A DNA stretch of 60,000 nt. It comes from Apostichopus japonicus (taxonomy: Eukaryota; Echinodermata; Holothuroidea; Aspidochirotida; Stichopodidae). The first letter of the stretch is position 1, and the number at the start of each line of letters is the position of its first letter. A program made the position numbers and the translations under genes. The notes under the pieces are model-generated. The model was given only the letters and a program-made list of their open reading frames with translations, made no database searches and had not been told where the DNA came from. The stretch lies in NCBI RefSeq assembly GCF_037975245.1, contig NC_092579.1, positions 15,960,178-16,020,177 of the forward strand, given 5' to 3'. Below are positions 11,392 to 26,100 of the stretch, piece by piece.

Positions 11392-12662
11392 TGGAAAGTT
11401 CAGTTTAAGGTGCCGTGAAGAAAATCTCGAAACAGTCACTTGATATGAACAATTGCATTCTTCTAATAAGACTAAACGTTTACCATGTAATCCCAGAGCA
11501 ACATCACAAGTGATCTACGACTTTAAATTAAATGATATCATTGTACTTTCAAGAGCTCGATGGGTACAGAAAAGGGAGAAGAATACGAAGTGTTTTTATT
11601 AATTGTAGAACACGTAACAAAACATCTACAATTTATACTATTAATGAACTAATTACTGAGGATAATCACGTTTTGAAAACATTCTGATGATATTTTACTA
11701 GAGGCAGAAAACTTCTATTCCAAACTCTATACTAAGGATTTTTTAATCGCAGACTACAAAAACGTTGCGAAGTGCACTGCTTCCCTCACGAACGCACGCG
11801 TTAGAAGCACATCCCCTCCCTCCCGGCCCCACCCTATCTCAACCCTACCCCCTCCCTCTCTACCTCCTCCAACCCAACCTCCTTTGATTTTGCTACTTAC
11901 AGAAGTGCGACTAAAAGCATACCTGCTCCCGATAAGCATATTCGTTAGATTAGATGTCAGTTTATTTCTCGTCCGTACAATATTGCAATAACGATTCTTT
12001 CCAGTTCCCTCACTCAGCCATTCTGTCAAATATCCAATCTAAAAGGAATCTCTTAACTTACCGCCGCCTTAAAGTCAGGATGCCGTGGCTTACACTGTGA
12101 TGGTGCATGTCGAAAACGAGTGGGTTAATCTCGCGAGTGCAGGGTGTTATAAAATTGCCGTGTACATTATTCTACCAACCAAACTTTGCATATCAGGTGC
12201 GTATTTGAAGGCATGAGGGTACTTTAAAGATCGCAGCACACAGATATGTCTTCTTATCTAGTCCATAGATGTGACATGTACATGGGGATGAGATATTGTA
12301 ACATCTGTTTAGTTTGATAGCTAGTGCTTTATCAGTTAACATTATGCGGTTGGCATGGAAATGCATTTTGTGGAAAATTGACGGGTACTAAGATGTCCAT
12401 AATATCGTGCTGATATATGTGAAGGGTGTTCCTTGGTTAGGTCCGCCACGTATAACTTTGTCCACTTGTGATGTATCTGATGTGCGGTGGCAGTCTTATG
12501 AAAGTTTTCAGTGTATAACTAATTAATGTAAAACTTCAAAGATAACGTGATCAAAAGAGGACAAATATCCAACTTGGGTAAATTTAGGTAGCCTAAATGA
12601 AAATCTTACCCATGATGTATTTCAAAATCAATTTTAATATCGAACAATTCAAAATCTTTTAA

Positions 12663-12915
12663 AGGCATTGAAGTCTCGCCCCAAACCGCGTGCGGCCATT
12701 TGGAAAAGTTAACTTTCTGTTGCTTGCAAGTGACGTTTTGTTCGTGTCGCTAGCAAGAGGCCAGGGAACCAGAATGAACACTCGGGAAGGGAATTTCCGG
12801 CCATCTGAGGGGTTTGTAAAACCAAAAATTTTCTTGTACGCTCCGCGCCAACTGATGGTGGCGCTCCGCTCAGATAGTCGTGCATACAACTTTGCAAATC
12901 CTGGCTACGCCCCTG
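12663..12915. mobile_element. hAT-like MITE, diverged copy
   Basis: The right half matches the copy at 14467-14763: 'ccaaaaattttcttgtacgc', 'cgcgcca', 'ggtggcgct' and the end 'ctggctacgcccctg'. Imperfect 8-bp repeats tcttttaa (12655-12662) and acttttaa (12916-12923) flank it. The left terminus is poorly conserved. Confidence 0.5.
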
Positions 12916-14466
12916 ACTTTTAATGAATTTCTGTGGGTCAAACTCAAAGCATTTTCGACTGGAAAAAAAATTGATAAGATATTAACAAGAAATAAACTCT
13001 AATTCGGAAGATTCCTACATTAGCAACTAGCTTGATTTCACCTCATTTTGTCTCAAAAGAAACCTTGTTCCTTGTTTCCCAATTTGCACATTGGACATTG
13101 CAGTGCTAGTATGCATATTTTCCTTGAAGGGGGGGGGGGCGTTGATGGAGTGGTGTGTATACGCAAATAAGATAATACACTAAGAGTTATAAAGGGTACT
13201 AAATATAAGGCTGCATCAGTCCAATCGAATTTCTGCAAAGTGCCCTTTGATGTCGGTGCCCCCCCCCCCCCGATTAAAAGTGCTTCCGCCGCCCTTGGTA
13301 CTGACTGTACACTATTGTCTAATTACCGACGGTAGCAAGCGGTGTGTGTGTATTTTCTGGGATCGATGGTGGTGTCTAACACTTCTGTTACACCTTTCGA
13401 AACTAGGTCAGATTACCGGCATTAGACGTTTCTTTTTGCGTGAGTCTTCACACCCTTTAATTAAGTTCTCTCCGTGATGACGATTTCTTGTTAATCATCG
13501 AATAGACTAACACGTCACATATAATATACATTATAACCATTAGTCAAAGCAAACACATAACGTTTTTATAACATTTTGAAAAGATCGTAGAAATGTCATA
13601 AAAAAATGTGTATAACGTTTTACAAATATCATATGATAACATTATAATATTTTACTTACATTTCAATAATGTTTCTAATATAACATTTTACACACATGTA
13701 TTACAGGTGTTTTAAAACCATTCTTCAGAAAACCAGAAAATATTCAAAGAAACTGCAAATATGACTCGTTTTACTTTACAGCATATGCACACAGCATTTT
13801 ATTAAATTAGTTTAATAGTGAAGTATGTTGGTGCTGGAATTTTGTCACGACACTCGTTTTACTTGAATTCCGACATTCAAGGCATATACACATTATTGAA
13901 TAAGCTCATTAAAATCACTTTAAAAATGCAGTATTTTTATGCTGGTATTTTGTCTAGACACTCGTTTCACTTGATTTCCGACATTTACAGCGTATGCATA
14001 GCACATATAACGCTTTCGAAGTTTACAGTACAGCAGTGTTGCATTGCATGCCGACCAGGCCTGCATATTTTGTAACTATTCTACAGCTAAATTTCCAGGT
14101 TAACAATTTGACAGTCATTTTGTTATTGTATATTAATCAAAGGTTTCATCATTTGATATTGTTTGTACACATTATAGGCCAACCGCTACACGCTTCCATT
14201 ACGAACACGCCAGGATATACAACTCAAGTATTGCGTGTTTCAGTAGATTAGTATATTTTAAAGTGCATGTTTTCATGGAGGACAGCAGGCTAGACGCAAG
14301 TTCTACTCAGCGCAGGCATACATTTTTTAAGTTACTTAGCCAGTGGACGCAAATTTTAAAACCCCAACAAAACACAATACTGAAATGGTATATTTAGTAA
14401 CAACATTTTGATATTTATTATTCTTAGAACAGTACTACACAATACAACATATTTTTAGTTTATGGC

Positions 14467-14763
14467 CCAGGCGCGTAGCCAAGGGGGGGGGAGCGAAGGG
14501 GGCAGCCGCCCCCCCCCCCTTGAGCATATTTTTTTTTTTTTTTAATGTTTTTATGATATCGCTAGTATTTTCAAAAGAGAAAATGCTAAGATGCAACTTA
14601 CAAGGCCTGGGAAGTGCCTTTTCCAGCGATCTGGGAGGCATTCTAAGCCAAAATTTTCTTGTACGCTTCGCGCCAATCATGGTGGCGCTACGCTTAGATA
14701 GTTTTCAATGCCGAATCTACAGTTTCGCCCCTCCCTTGGCAAATTCCTGGCTACGCGCCTGGA
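14467..14763. mobile_element. hAT-like MITE with perfect 15-bp terminal inverted repeats
   Basis: It starts 'ccaggcgcgtagcca' (14467-14481) and ends with the exact reverse complement (14748-14762). Flanks tttatggc and tttatgcc look like an 8-bp target duplication with one mismatch, as for hAT elements. The inside is non-coding, with G/C and T runs and a block shared with the copies at 12663 and 24230. Confidence 0.75.
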
Positions 14764-14966
14764 CTTTATGCCAATACGTATCCTTGTTATTACTGTATTA
14801 CTACAGTAGTAAATAAAACGGTAGCTTTAGCTGATGTACTGAGAAATATCTACTAATACTAATATGGCACTAGCCTATATTAGTAGTAGGTATAACGCAT
14901 TCTCGTGCGCAGTGATGTTTGTTGAATTTCATGAGGTCAACAACGGAACTTTATATAACAACGAAA

Positions 14967-15335
14967 GTTTAGACATCAACGTAGCTTTAGACATCAACGT
15001 AACTTTAGACAACAACGTGATTTTAGACATATCAACGTAAAACTTAAGACATCAACGTGATTTTAGGCATCAACGTAACTTTATACATCAACGTGATTTT
15101 AGACATATCAACGTAACTTGAGACATTAACGTGATTTTAGACATATCAACGTTACTTTAGACATCAATGTGATTTTAGACATCAACGTAACTTGAGACAT
15201 TAACGTGATTTTAGACATATCAACGTTACTTTAGACATCAATGTGATTTTAGACATCAACGTAACTTGAGACATTAACGTGATTTTAGACATATCAACGT
15301 TACTTTAGACATCAATGTGATTTTAGACATCTCTC
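14967..15335. repeat. Higher-order minisatellite (18-bp subunits in 74-bp units)
   Basis: The basic subunit resembles 'ttagacatcaacgtgatt'. From about 15107 on, four subunits make a 74-bp unit (for example 'atcaacgtaacttgag' starts at 15107, 15181 and 15255) repeated almost exactly. This shows recent unit-level amplification on top of an older 18-bp array. Confidence 0.85.
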
Positions 15336-17379
15336 AGCTCTTATTTCATGAGCGTCGGAAGCTCAGCAGGGTGATTTCTTGGAAATAAACAGTGCAGGTA
15401 TAGAGAATATAACAACTTTGAGTGCGAACTGACAGGCAACCATGCATGGTAGGATATTTCCGTGTATACGGACATTTTGATGACAAGAAGTCTGATTTGA
15501 CTATAACTTATTGTTTGCGTGTTTTTTGTTTAATATAATAATGCATGGTCATAGTCGAGTGACAACGCAAGATGAGTGACGATATTAATAACTGTTTCTT
15601 TCTATGGTTAACTCACTGAAAGATGGTACTTATGGACAGGTTTTGGCACCGACATATATTTTTATTGTCATTCAGACACATCAGATTCCTAACAACTCCC
15701 TGGACACATACAACACAACTACTAGTGAACTGTGGCCTCTGTTATTGACAATTTTGTCACAAAGTGACAAGGCTCAGAATACATAGGAATACCATATGAA
15801 CCGCAATGGTGAAATTAGACTGTAAAACCGTCCCTACTGTGAGCCTCGTCAGGGTTGTCTGTCTTTCTACACGTTCGACATTGGCTCACTATCGGAAATC
15901 TAAACAGCTTAGGACATTCCATCTAGATACTCCGATTTATCTATGCCACATTGCATATCCATTTCACTATGATACGATCTCAAAAAAAAGTTCATTACAG
16001 ATTTTGTTTCGCAATTTGATCACTAAGTGATATCACGTTGAGTATCACTGTGTCAAACGAGAAACAGCTGAAGTTGAAACTGTAAACGAAATAACGCTAG
16101 TCTGAACTGATTTTTTGGTTAGCAAGGCGATGCAGATATTTATTTTCTAACTACAATTCGTAGCTAAGCATAATAGGACTATATGATAGCTCTAAGGCTA
16201 TACACACACATCGGATTTTCACATCGTTTAGGATAGTTTTAAATATTATCAGTCGCTGTATCCAGTCCTGAGCGTGTGACTGATGTACACAGTAGAGTCA
16301 GTTGCTTGTTCAATGTGTATTCAATCAGCCAGTTGGGACATTTTTGACATGATGTTCACACTGCTCATACTGACAATACATGTGATTTGAAGCGGACATG
16401 AAAGTATTGTAACGAAAAAAAAAAATCCCAACTGGGTTATACAATTGACAAGTTCGATGGACAAGACTTAGTTGGACAATCAAACGAGTGTGCATAGAGG
16501 GCGGGCTGATAGATTTCGAGATCGTGAGTATATATGCTGAAAACCATAGAAATAAAGAGGGGCCCTTTATAGTTCTTTGGCTGAAAACAGATACCCACGG
16601 TCTTGCACAATACTACTCATGGACGTAAATATCTTCTTCTAGACCTAGCCTATTTGCTTGATGTTTCTCTCAGAACTGCGTAGGCCTAACATTTATTCAA
16701 CCGACGATCGGACAACTAGCCACAACCGTCAGAAATGTACTTTCAGTTAGTACATGACTATATTAAGTATATGTACACAAATAACTAATATGTGAACAGG
16801 CTACGACTCGGGTTTAAACTCGGTACCGTGTGTACGATTGGAAAATAATACTGTGGTTAACTTAGACATCTTCGCTCAGTAAGTGTGAACTTAAGCTAAT
16901 TCAGCCATTCAAACTTAAAGCAAAATAATCTGTTACTAAGAAATGACCAGTATGCGCACTGTATGGCCTATACATATTGCCTTAATCTGATATAACCTCT
17001 TGTAGTAAATGTCGCGGAACGGGTCTCATTGCAACTAGTAAAAGGTTGGCCTGGAAGTTCCAACCGATGTATACCCACATTTTAATTCCAGTCGGACAGT
17101 TAGATCACGTATATATCGCTTTTGTGGTATTTGGAGCTTACATGCTGCAAAGTTTCAAATCTTCTCCTACCTTCCTTATATTTGCAAAATTGTTAGAAGA
17201 GTGGAAGTAAATGCTCCCCCCCCCCCATCCCTCGGTTCCAACAGTGCTCTGTATAATCACTTCCCATCTCACTTCATATCGGAAGATTAACATTGATGTT
17301 CATCTTTATCATGATATTTAATCAACTATTTCACAGAGCTCTCTCTGAGTCTAAATGAAGGAAGACTCTTGTCAAGTCA

Positions 17380-17481
17380 ATGGGCAGTATTATTTCTCAG
17401 GTGATATTCCATTTTGTCATCATCCTCATTCTGGTTGTTGATGGAAGCACTGTTGAGTCTTCTCTTGGTCTTTCAAGACAG
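17380..17481 (+). CDS. Exon 1 of GH71/99-like gene: signal peptide
   Basis: It encodes MGSIISQVIFHFVIILILVV followed by DGSTVESS. This is a typical signal peptide with a likely cleavage after the DG/ST region. Donor CAG|GTGATT, phase 0. Later in-frame ATGs would lose the signal, so this start was chosen. Confidence 0.75.
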
Positions 17482-20055
17482 GTGATTAAAAGCAGCTCAG
17501 TAGTTTGTTTTATTTCTGAATTCAGAAAGTTCATTTTTCCTATTCTTAAAGCGATTACATCTTTTTAAAACAATGTTGCATTCAAGTGTTAATATTTCTT
17601 CAAAAGCTTACTTTCTAAGAATAATCTTCGTGTTTATATCCTAAAATTTAAACATTTAGAATGTTTGTTTAGCTGTCAGGGTTCTCTGTATTTAGAACTT
17701 CATCATCATGCAATTTTCGTTTGCTTGTAAACGCATTATGTTCCCTAGTTAAATATTATTTATAAAATAAATGCCTCTCGCATTGACAAAATACCACCAA
17801 CTTTTAAAAGTTCACATCTTCGCCATACAAAAGGCCAACACGCAGGCTGCAGACATTTTCCAGCATTCTTGTTAAGTAATCAACTTCAACCTACTTAAAA
17901 TATCTTTTTAAAATCAACTTTTTTAAGTCTGGTTGAGCTTGTGTTTCAGATATATATGCTATATAGTGACAAAAGTCTCTGGCTGACATAATCGCTAAGG
18001 CATTAAAGAAACCACTGAATTACTGGGTTATTAATGATTAAATGGGCAAGGAGAGAAGAAAAAACAAACAGGTGGAGTCTTAGGTGGAAATGAACAGATA
18101 CAATTATAAATATGAACAAAACTCAATCAAATTCCTGCAAATTCCTGCAAAATGCTCAATCCTCACCTATAAACAAAAATCATAGCTGTCGGCTTTGCCA
18201 TGAGATGCATATATACAACTACAAATATGGTATTAGACTAAAAATGGATCCTGTATTCCAAAGGCATAAATTTTGCATAATACATAAGAAAATTCTCTTC
18301 TTAGACAATTGCTGTACTGGTATTTTCATCTCTAAAAGAAATAAAATTGTGTTCATTTGATCTTTTTCCTACATGAAAAGTATGTGAGCTAAAATATGAG
18401 ATAAGTGCTGTTGTCTGAATTTTGAATTCTACAGATGTACAGTAGGAGGAAAGGTGTCATGTAATTGGGAGGTGGAAATGATCCCATGAATCCAATTAAA
18501 AATTGAGTGACATATTATTGATATGCAAAATGAAGTACTTTTATTCAACAGTTTTGATGTTTGGACACTTTTTATAACAATCTATGATGGGAGAGAATTA
18601 CTTTACGTAACTTTTATCAAGACAAATATAGTTAATGAAGATGAGCCCTGTTATTAACTCAGATTGTTTTACAACCTTCATTTTTTTTCCATTTCTGTTT
18701 TCATATTCTTCAAGGTCTTTGCAGATGTGACTTCAAATAAATTGAGCAGAGAATATGATGGAACGTGGGGGCTTTGGTCTTACCATGGGTAAGCCTTTTG
18801 TATACATTCAAGCCTTACGATAGGGGGTCAGGGGGCTACGGCTCAAGAACCCAGGGTCAGTTAAGGTCACTTACGTAAAATGGGACATAACTTAGACATG
18901 TAGAAATATTTCTTTCAGCTTTTGACATCAAGAAGTTTATAATGCAAAAATGTGGGTTGTTTGCATTTTGATGGTACCTAGCCTTTGTAAGAGGCTCCAA
19001 CTGACAAAAAAAATTGTTACTGGTTCAATTTTAGTACAAATTTGATGACTGATGAATGTAATAAAAGTTTATCTGTATCGCCATATTCTCTCTCGTTTCA
19101 GTGTTGCTGAAGAAAGCCACGCAACAAAGACACAGTTTGTATTCAATGCTGACCTTGTATCTGAAACAGACGGACACCACCAGGATATCGCCTCTATGGT
19201 CTATCCTGCCTTGGGATTAGCATCAGATCAGGATCCAGCCTATCAGGTGAGTCGGTGTGATAATCAAATCGCATATTCATTAGACACATGTCTAATTAAT
19301 TAGACACATGTCTAATTAATTAGACACATGTCTAATTAATTACACGCTTCACTAAATGACTAACATTTAAGTCAGTAATAGCATACAGTACATATTTCTT
19401 TCAAACTTGATTCAAATTTCAAAAGTATTATTTTACCTCAGATATTAAATCCAAAATATTATTCCTATCTCATCCGAAATACACTATATAGCTATACGTT
19501 TGTGGATGCTGTAGTAAGGAATTTATTCACATTTACCATTCACTGGACCAAAGAAACAATAACGGATGAATGTTAGTCTTGGTATATCATAAAACATTTT
19601 GAATGCTAGAAATGCAATGTGTAGCTATTCTGGGTTTGAAAGTAGTCCGCATTCAAAATGAGGCTCAGTGTCTGGAAAGCTCTTTTCTAAGGCTGACTTG
19701 TTTATGACTTTGACTCCTCTATGTAGGTCTAAATGTTAATGTTAATCCATCGATTTTTAACAATGTAATAAGGCAACTAAACGATGTTCTGTTGACTCCT
19801 TATAAACACATTAGCACCCTTTGATGACATTCCACAACATTTGTCCTTACCACATTGGTAATACTGTTACATAGTCTTATGTTTTCCTAATGAATCATGT
19901 GTAACATTGGAGGATTTGACTTAATGTTTACTTAGACTATATTGCAGGCATGAGACTCTTCCGCGTTTCCAGATTTCAGATTATTTTTTTTTTCATTTTC
20001 GCGTTTTTTCTCATAATTCGCGTTTTTTATTATTTTTTATTATTTTTTTTAATTT

Positions 20056-20103
<48 letters not shown>

Positions 20104-23100
20104 CGAACATGCTGGACTGTGAATGGAAGGAACACCGAATTTGACCAGTGGTGGAATCAAGTAGCACAAAGCAAGCAAAAAAGCCTTTTTTTGGTTCAAA
20201 AAAGCTAATGGATAAATTATACAAGTAGAAATTCCACAATTTTTTGGCGAGTTACGTGATGTGATAGATTCCATCTAGAGTCCACCATTTTGTATTTAAG
20301 CCCTCCTTACCTGACAAAAAAATTCTAAAGGGGGAGGGGGACACCCCCTCCCCTTAAACCCCTCCCCCAGGACGGCGATCAATAAATTTCAGATTTTTTT
20401 TCCCCGGCTCAGTCTCATCCCTGATATTGTCCAGTCACTTTAATTGATGAATCTCCACTGTTTAAAGTGTCATTTCCCAAACATCAAAACTGATGTAGAA
20501 AATTTGCCTTTAGGTCATCCTTTTAGAATCTACCAAACTCTCAGCGAAGCGGTTTCACACATGATTAAAAATTTAAAATGCTGGATTGACAGTTTATAGC
20601 TTGTCTTATATCATAAGGTAACAAATTTCCTTCTGAATTTCATTTCCAAAACAAGACAAAACCAAGTAATGGCTTTTAATGATCAGTTTGAAGTAATGCT
20701 GTATGCAAAAGCTAGTAAACCAAGCCTTGATATAAGAAAGGAAACACCATTGGTTTTCTTTACCTTGTTGTTATTGTAATATTCTTGATGATAATTATAC
20801 AAGAGATGATTCAAAGAGGAGTTGTTATAGCTTTGACTTCTGTATTCAGAGTGTATCATTATACACACTCATTGTTCTTAACTATTTCTACTAACATGCC
20901 TCATATGTCATTTACAAACATTCCTAAGAGTGACCACAGCCCCATGCTTCTTAGGGTAGGTGAGTGGTTACAATAACAGGACATATTGTGGTTGCTAAAG
21001 GGTGGTGTAAAGACAATACTGCAGAATGAGTACAATATGTTAAAAGCCACTTTTTTTCAGTTAAAATAAATTTAAGGACCTTGGATGAGAAACAATTAGG
21101 GTAGGTGAGTGGTTACAATAACAGGACATATTGTGGTTGCTAAAGGGTGGTGTAAAATAAAATACTGTAGAATGAGTACAATATGTTACAGTTATGAAAA
21201 TTGCTACAAAAGTGAGAAGATATAAGTCTCTTCCTTTATGTACTCTTGTCCGGTACAGTAAAATAGTGAATACCTTTTGCTACTGTTTGTAGTATTAGTG
21301 TAACAAGATTTACTATGCAATGGTGATTGCACTGTGTAATTGTGTATCTAGGTGTGGGCATGTACTTGTTTTCCTATCCTTCCAGTGACTGAGAACAAAA
21401 GAAATCCCTTAGAAGGGTAGTTCTTGGAAGTCAAGCAGTAGGGTTTTATTTGTGTATTCCATTGCAAACGAGTAATCTGTTTTCATTAATGGCTCTTGCC
21501 TTTCTGTTTTATATCCTCAGGAATACCTTTTACTCCAAGCAAAAGTTCTCGGTATTGATGGCCTGCTTATTGAATGGGTATGATGGTCTTTTTTTTCTTA
21601 ATGAGAAATCATCAGTAGTTTTTTTTTTTTTTTTGGGGGGGGGGGTTGACTTAGTATTGGGTTTGGGGAGGGGAAAGACAAGGACAAATGCAAAGTGGTA
21701 ACTTGAGAGTGCTCAATCCAGATTCATGCTCACATTTGTCCTCTTCTGGATCTTGTACAAGCTCAAACAGTCTTCTTCAACGGTAACTAGATCCATCACT
21801 ATGCAAAAAGCAAAAACCATGCATCATTTTGTAAGTTACATCTCCACTGAATCAAATATAGCCATCCACATTAGTTTCTTGATCCTCTTTTGCTGAAGGG
21901 GCATGTGAAGGTGGGCGGGGGGGGGGGGGGGAGGGGCATAGCAAGAAGTTCATTCCTTCATCAAGATAAAATAAAATTCCAACTTTTTGTCCACTGCTTC
22001 ATATATCAAGAATGTACAACTCACTTTGAGAGCTGTCTTTGATATCTATGCTCCAGCTGGTTTGGGGACACCTTGTTCATGAAGTTGGCATAAAACTCTT
22101 CACTAGCAATTTTTAGTGCCAGTGAAAGAACTCTGTTTACTTTGTTAATATATTAACCTTGTTGACTTGTAATTTGTAAACGAAACAGTATTTGGTCTTT
22201 TGTTTTTCTGGTTATTTACATAATACGTAAAGTTGACCTCTTCTTCTGTTTTCTTTAAAGCAGCCAGTTGGATTTGTGGCATAATTACTCTTGCCATCAG
22301 TTTTACGTCCTAAACATACCGTGCATTGCTACTATACTTAGTTGCCATGTAATGATGGATCATACATTAATTTCATTTGATACAACACAGACAGTGACAG
22401 GGAAGGAAGTTTGAAAGAAAGTCAGCATTTTATGTCAATTATCAAGCAAGAATTTTTCATCATATATGTTTGAATGCACTGGGCCGTTGTTAGTTAGTTG
22501 AAACAATATCACAACAACTCCTTAAATGTCTTGGTATAAAGGAACTATATATTGAGACCGATCAAAAGGAAGGGAAAGAAATAACTATTCCCAGACCTAC
22601 CACACTTTGATAAGGGTCATGCTAGCCTAGTCTTACTTGCATATAAGAATTGGAGATGAGGCTGCTCTTTATTGAGTTTTTTTGTTGTTGTTGTTTGAGT
22701 TTATTTCCACAAAGATATGCAAAAGTATAACATGTTTTACAAGTTGGTGAGGAGGACTGAAGAAACAGAGCTTTAACGAGCTGTCCCTCTTTACAAAAAA
22801 GGCAAAGGATAATGACATAATAGACAAATAACAAAGGAACAATGAATTATGAAAATTTATGGAACCTAACAAGCTTGTTGACCAATTAGGTCAAGAAGAA
22901 ATGCTTACTTGTGTTGACAATAGTAATGTAAGTGAATTTGATTAGAATGAGAATAATATTATGAAACACAAGCTGTTGCTTTAAATTGTTGTTTTGATTT
23001 TGTTTGCTCTTTTATCAGGGGTACAGAGGTCACAGCAGTGATAATGCGTTACAATCGTATCTCCAACTCGCCAAAAAGCATTCCAATATGAAGATAGGAG

Positions 23101-26100
23101 TGAATTGGTATAATTTACAACCATTTCTTTGTTTTTCTATTACAAACAATACCTTGGAAAGGTCTATACTGTTCTAATAGGATAAAGTGCTTGCATGTAT
23201 GTGTGTATATCAGTAGGAGTATTTCTGGACACATGTAGCTTATAAACAAGTGAGCAATAAAAGTAAAGTGATGTTAGACATGTTCTATTTATGTGGGGGG
23301 GGCGGGCAAAGGGGTTGGGGGAAGGGGGGACTCTTGATGATTCCCATGTAGGTCAGTAAGACAGTGTTCAGACACGTTAATGCTATTCTGGAAAAGCAAC
23401 ATAGAGCTGTCACAGCTCTTATTCTGAAAGAGTTGTTACATGTACCTACCTCACACATAACTTTTTTTTCTGGTTTAAATGTGTTGCATTGCATTACAAC
23501 AATTTGTAAAAGGGGTGTAGGTGTTGGTAGACAATAAGTTGGATATAATTTGGCAGAATTTTTTGATGGGTAACAGGGAAATGTGTGTGTAATATTTGGG
23601 TAGGATTTCAAATGACTTAAAGTATAGCAATGACAGAACCATGAATACATATAAGAAGTGCTTCTCCCCTCATGTATGAAATATGAAACTTTATCCCTGA
23701 TTGGTGCAACTTGTATTCATCTATATATATATATATATATATATAAATTACTTTCACCTATGAAATATTAAAGATTAATCCCTCTGTATGGCTTGACATG
23801 ACATGCACTTAATTACTTTTCTGTTTTGCAGGTGCGACCATTGGCTCATGTCTACGATGACAAACAAGACAGAAACAGAGGTAATTTAAAATTAAAATAA
23901 AATTTCGGTTGATTTCTTAGTGCTGTAATCTTCACCAGTTCTTTAATGTGAGGTAAATATCATTTTCACTTTCATTCACTGAGTTTATAGTGTATGGAAT
24001 CCAACCAGAAGAGCCTCATGTACTATGCACATGTCTTACATATCTGTGCAGTTTTCTCACGATTCCTCTCAAATCAATTTCTCATTATTGACTTGCTAAA
24101 GTCATTTAGTCATTTAATTTGGTTCATGAAGTTTATGATGTGTAAAATGTAACTTTGAGAAACTCTGTACTATGCACAGGTCCCTGTATAGCTGTGCAGA
24201 TTCCTCAGTGCTCCCTCTGTAGTCACTTTCAGGCGCATAGGGAGGAATTTGCCAAGGGAGGGGGAGGGGGGGGCGAAACTGTAGGCAAACTATCAGAGCC
24301 GTAGATACAGCATTGCAAACTATCTAAGCGTAGCGCCACCATGGTTGGCGCGAAGCATACAAGAAAATTTTGGCTGAAAATGCCTCCCAGATCGATGGAA
24401 ATTGCACTTTCCAGGCCTTGTAAGTTTCATCTTAGCATTTTCTCTTTTGAAATTACTAGCGATATCATAAAAACATACAACAAAAATATGCTCAAGTGGG
24501 GGGGCGGCTGCCCCCTTCGCCCCCCCCCCTTGGCTACACGTCTGGTCACTTTTGTCATTATAGTCATTGATTGAACTTTATAATGTGTATAATGACACTT
24601 GGAGAAGCTCTGTACTATGCACATGTCTTACATAGTTGTACAGATTCCTCAGGATTACTCTGATATCAATTTCTCATTATTGACTCGGTAAAGTCATTGA
24701 AGAATCAGTTTGGGTCCTGAAGTTATATGATATCTAAAATGTTACTTTCAAAAACCTTGTTCTATGCACAGGTCCTTATATAACCGTGCAGATTCCTCAG
24801 GGTTCCTCTGTAGTCACTTTTCTCATTCAAAACTTGTAAGAGCCATTGTTGTCAGTTTACCATTAGACTTGTAAAAGTAATAAAAAGAGGCCACTTGAAT
24901 CATGAAGATTATGATGTAAAGAATGCACTAGTAAGACACCATACTATGCACAGGTCTCTCATATAGGTGTACAGTTGCATCAGGTCTTTAACTTGTATGG
25001 CAATTGTGGCATATCCGTGGTAACATACTGTGGGCACTAGAGGTGCCATGCTTCATTGCATGATCACAGTATCTTCTTGATATCCTATACCCTTGCTTAT
25101 CTCATTCTCTCTACCTATCAATACAAATGAACAAATTTCAAAATGTTCATCTCGGTACAAGCAATGAGAATGCAATTGCAACGAAGAGTACATTATCTCA
25201 AGTTTCTGTCTTTTGTGAACTTGTGACATCATTACATGCAGAAGGTATTGGTAGTGACATGTTCAAGGTCTAGCATATTTTTTAGCCAACACTTTTCTAA
25301 ACGGCTCTGAATTGAACACGGCATGGATAGAGTACATAGTCATGACAGCATGTATATTCATGAAATGGCTTTACCGAGTTTCATCTCTATGATCAAGGGT
25401 TGTTCCTTCCACTTTTCATACAGATAGTGAAAACATTCCATGAAAACCTGCAGTACTTGATAAGCACTGCCTTTGTGCAGGGTCCCTCTTTGACGCCTTT
25501 CTTTGACAACCATCCAGTCATATTTCTTTTTGGAGGTGGACTCACTCCTAAACTGTTTAAAGGTTTGTCTGATAGATTTTAAGTTTCGTACAATTTTAGT
25601 GAAGAATGCAGATGTGTATTGAATGAAAAACTAACAGAGGGGAACTTGGAAGTGGGTGGGATTGGGAAAGATAGACCTATGTGAAGTTGAGAAAGATAAT
25701 ATTTTTTGTTACATAAGTAATGCAGATGTTGATTGAATGAATATAGGGTAACCTTGTGCAGGGCCCGGGGTTGGGGGAGGGGGAATTGGGAGAGATAGAC
25801 TGAGGCTCTGTGAAGTTGAGAAAGACAATTTTCGTTGTTGCGGCAAGATATCTTTACTTATGATTAGACTTATTATGTAGTGGTTATCAACAACAAAAGT
25901 TTACCTAAGGTTTCACGTTCTAAAAATAAATGAATGTCTCTTGGTCATTTGAAAGATTGTTTCATTTTGTAAATTTAGTTTTGATCAATGAAAGCGGTCA
26001 ATAAAGCAACCTGATAAAATTTGCAGTGTCATGCGAGATTGAGACGAACACTGTGTGTCTTCTTAAGCCTTAAGTCAAATTCTATCTTTAAACAGAAATT

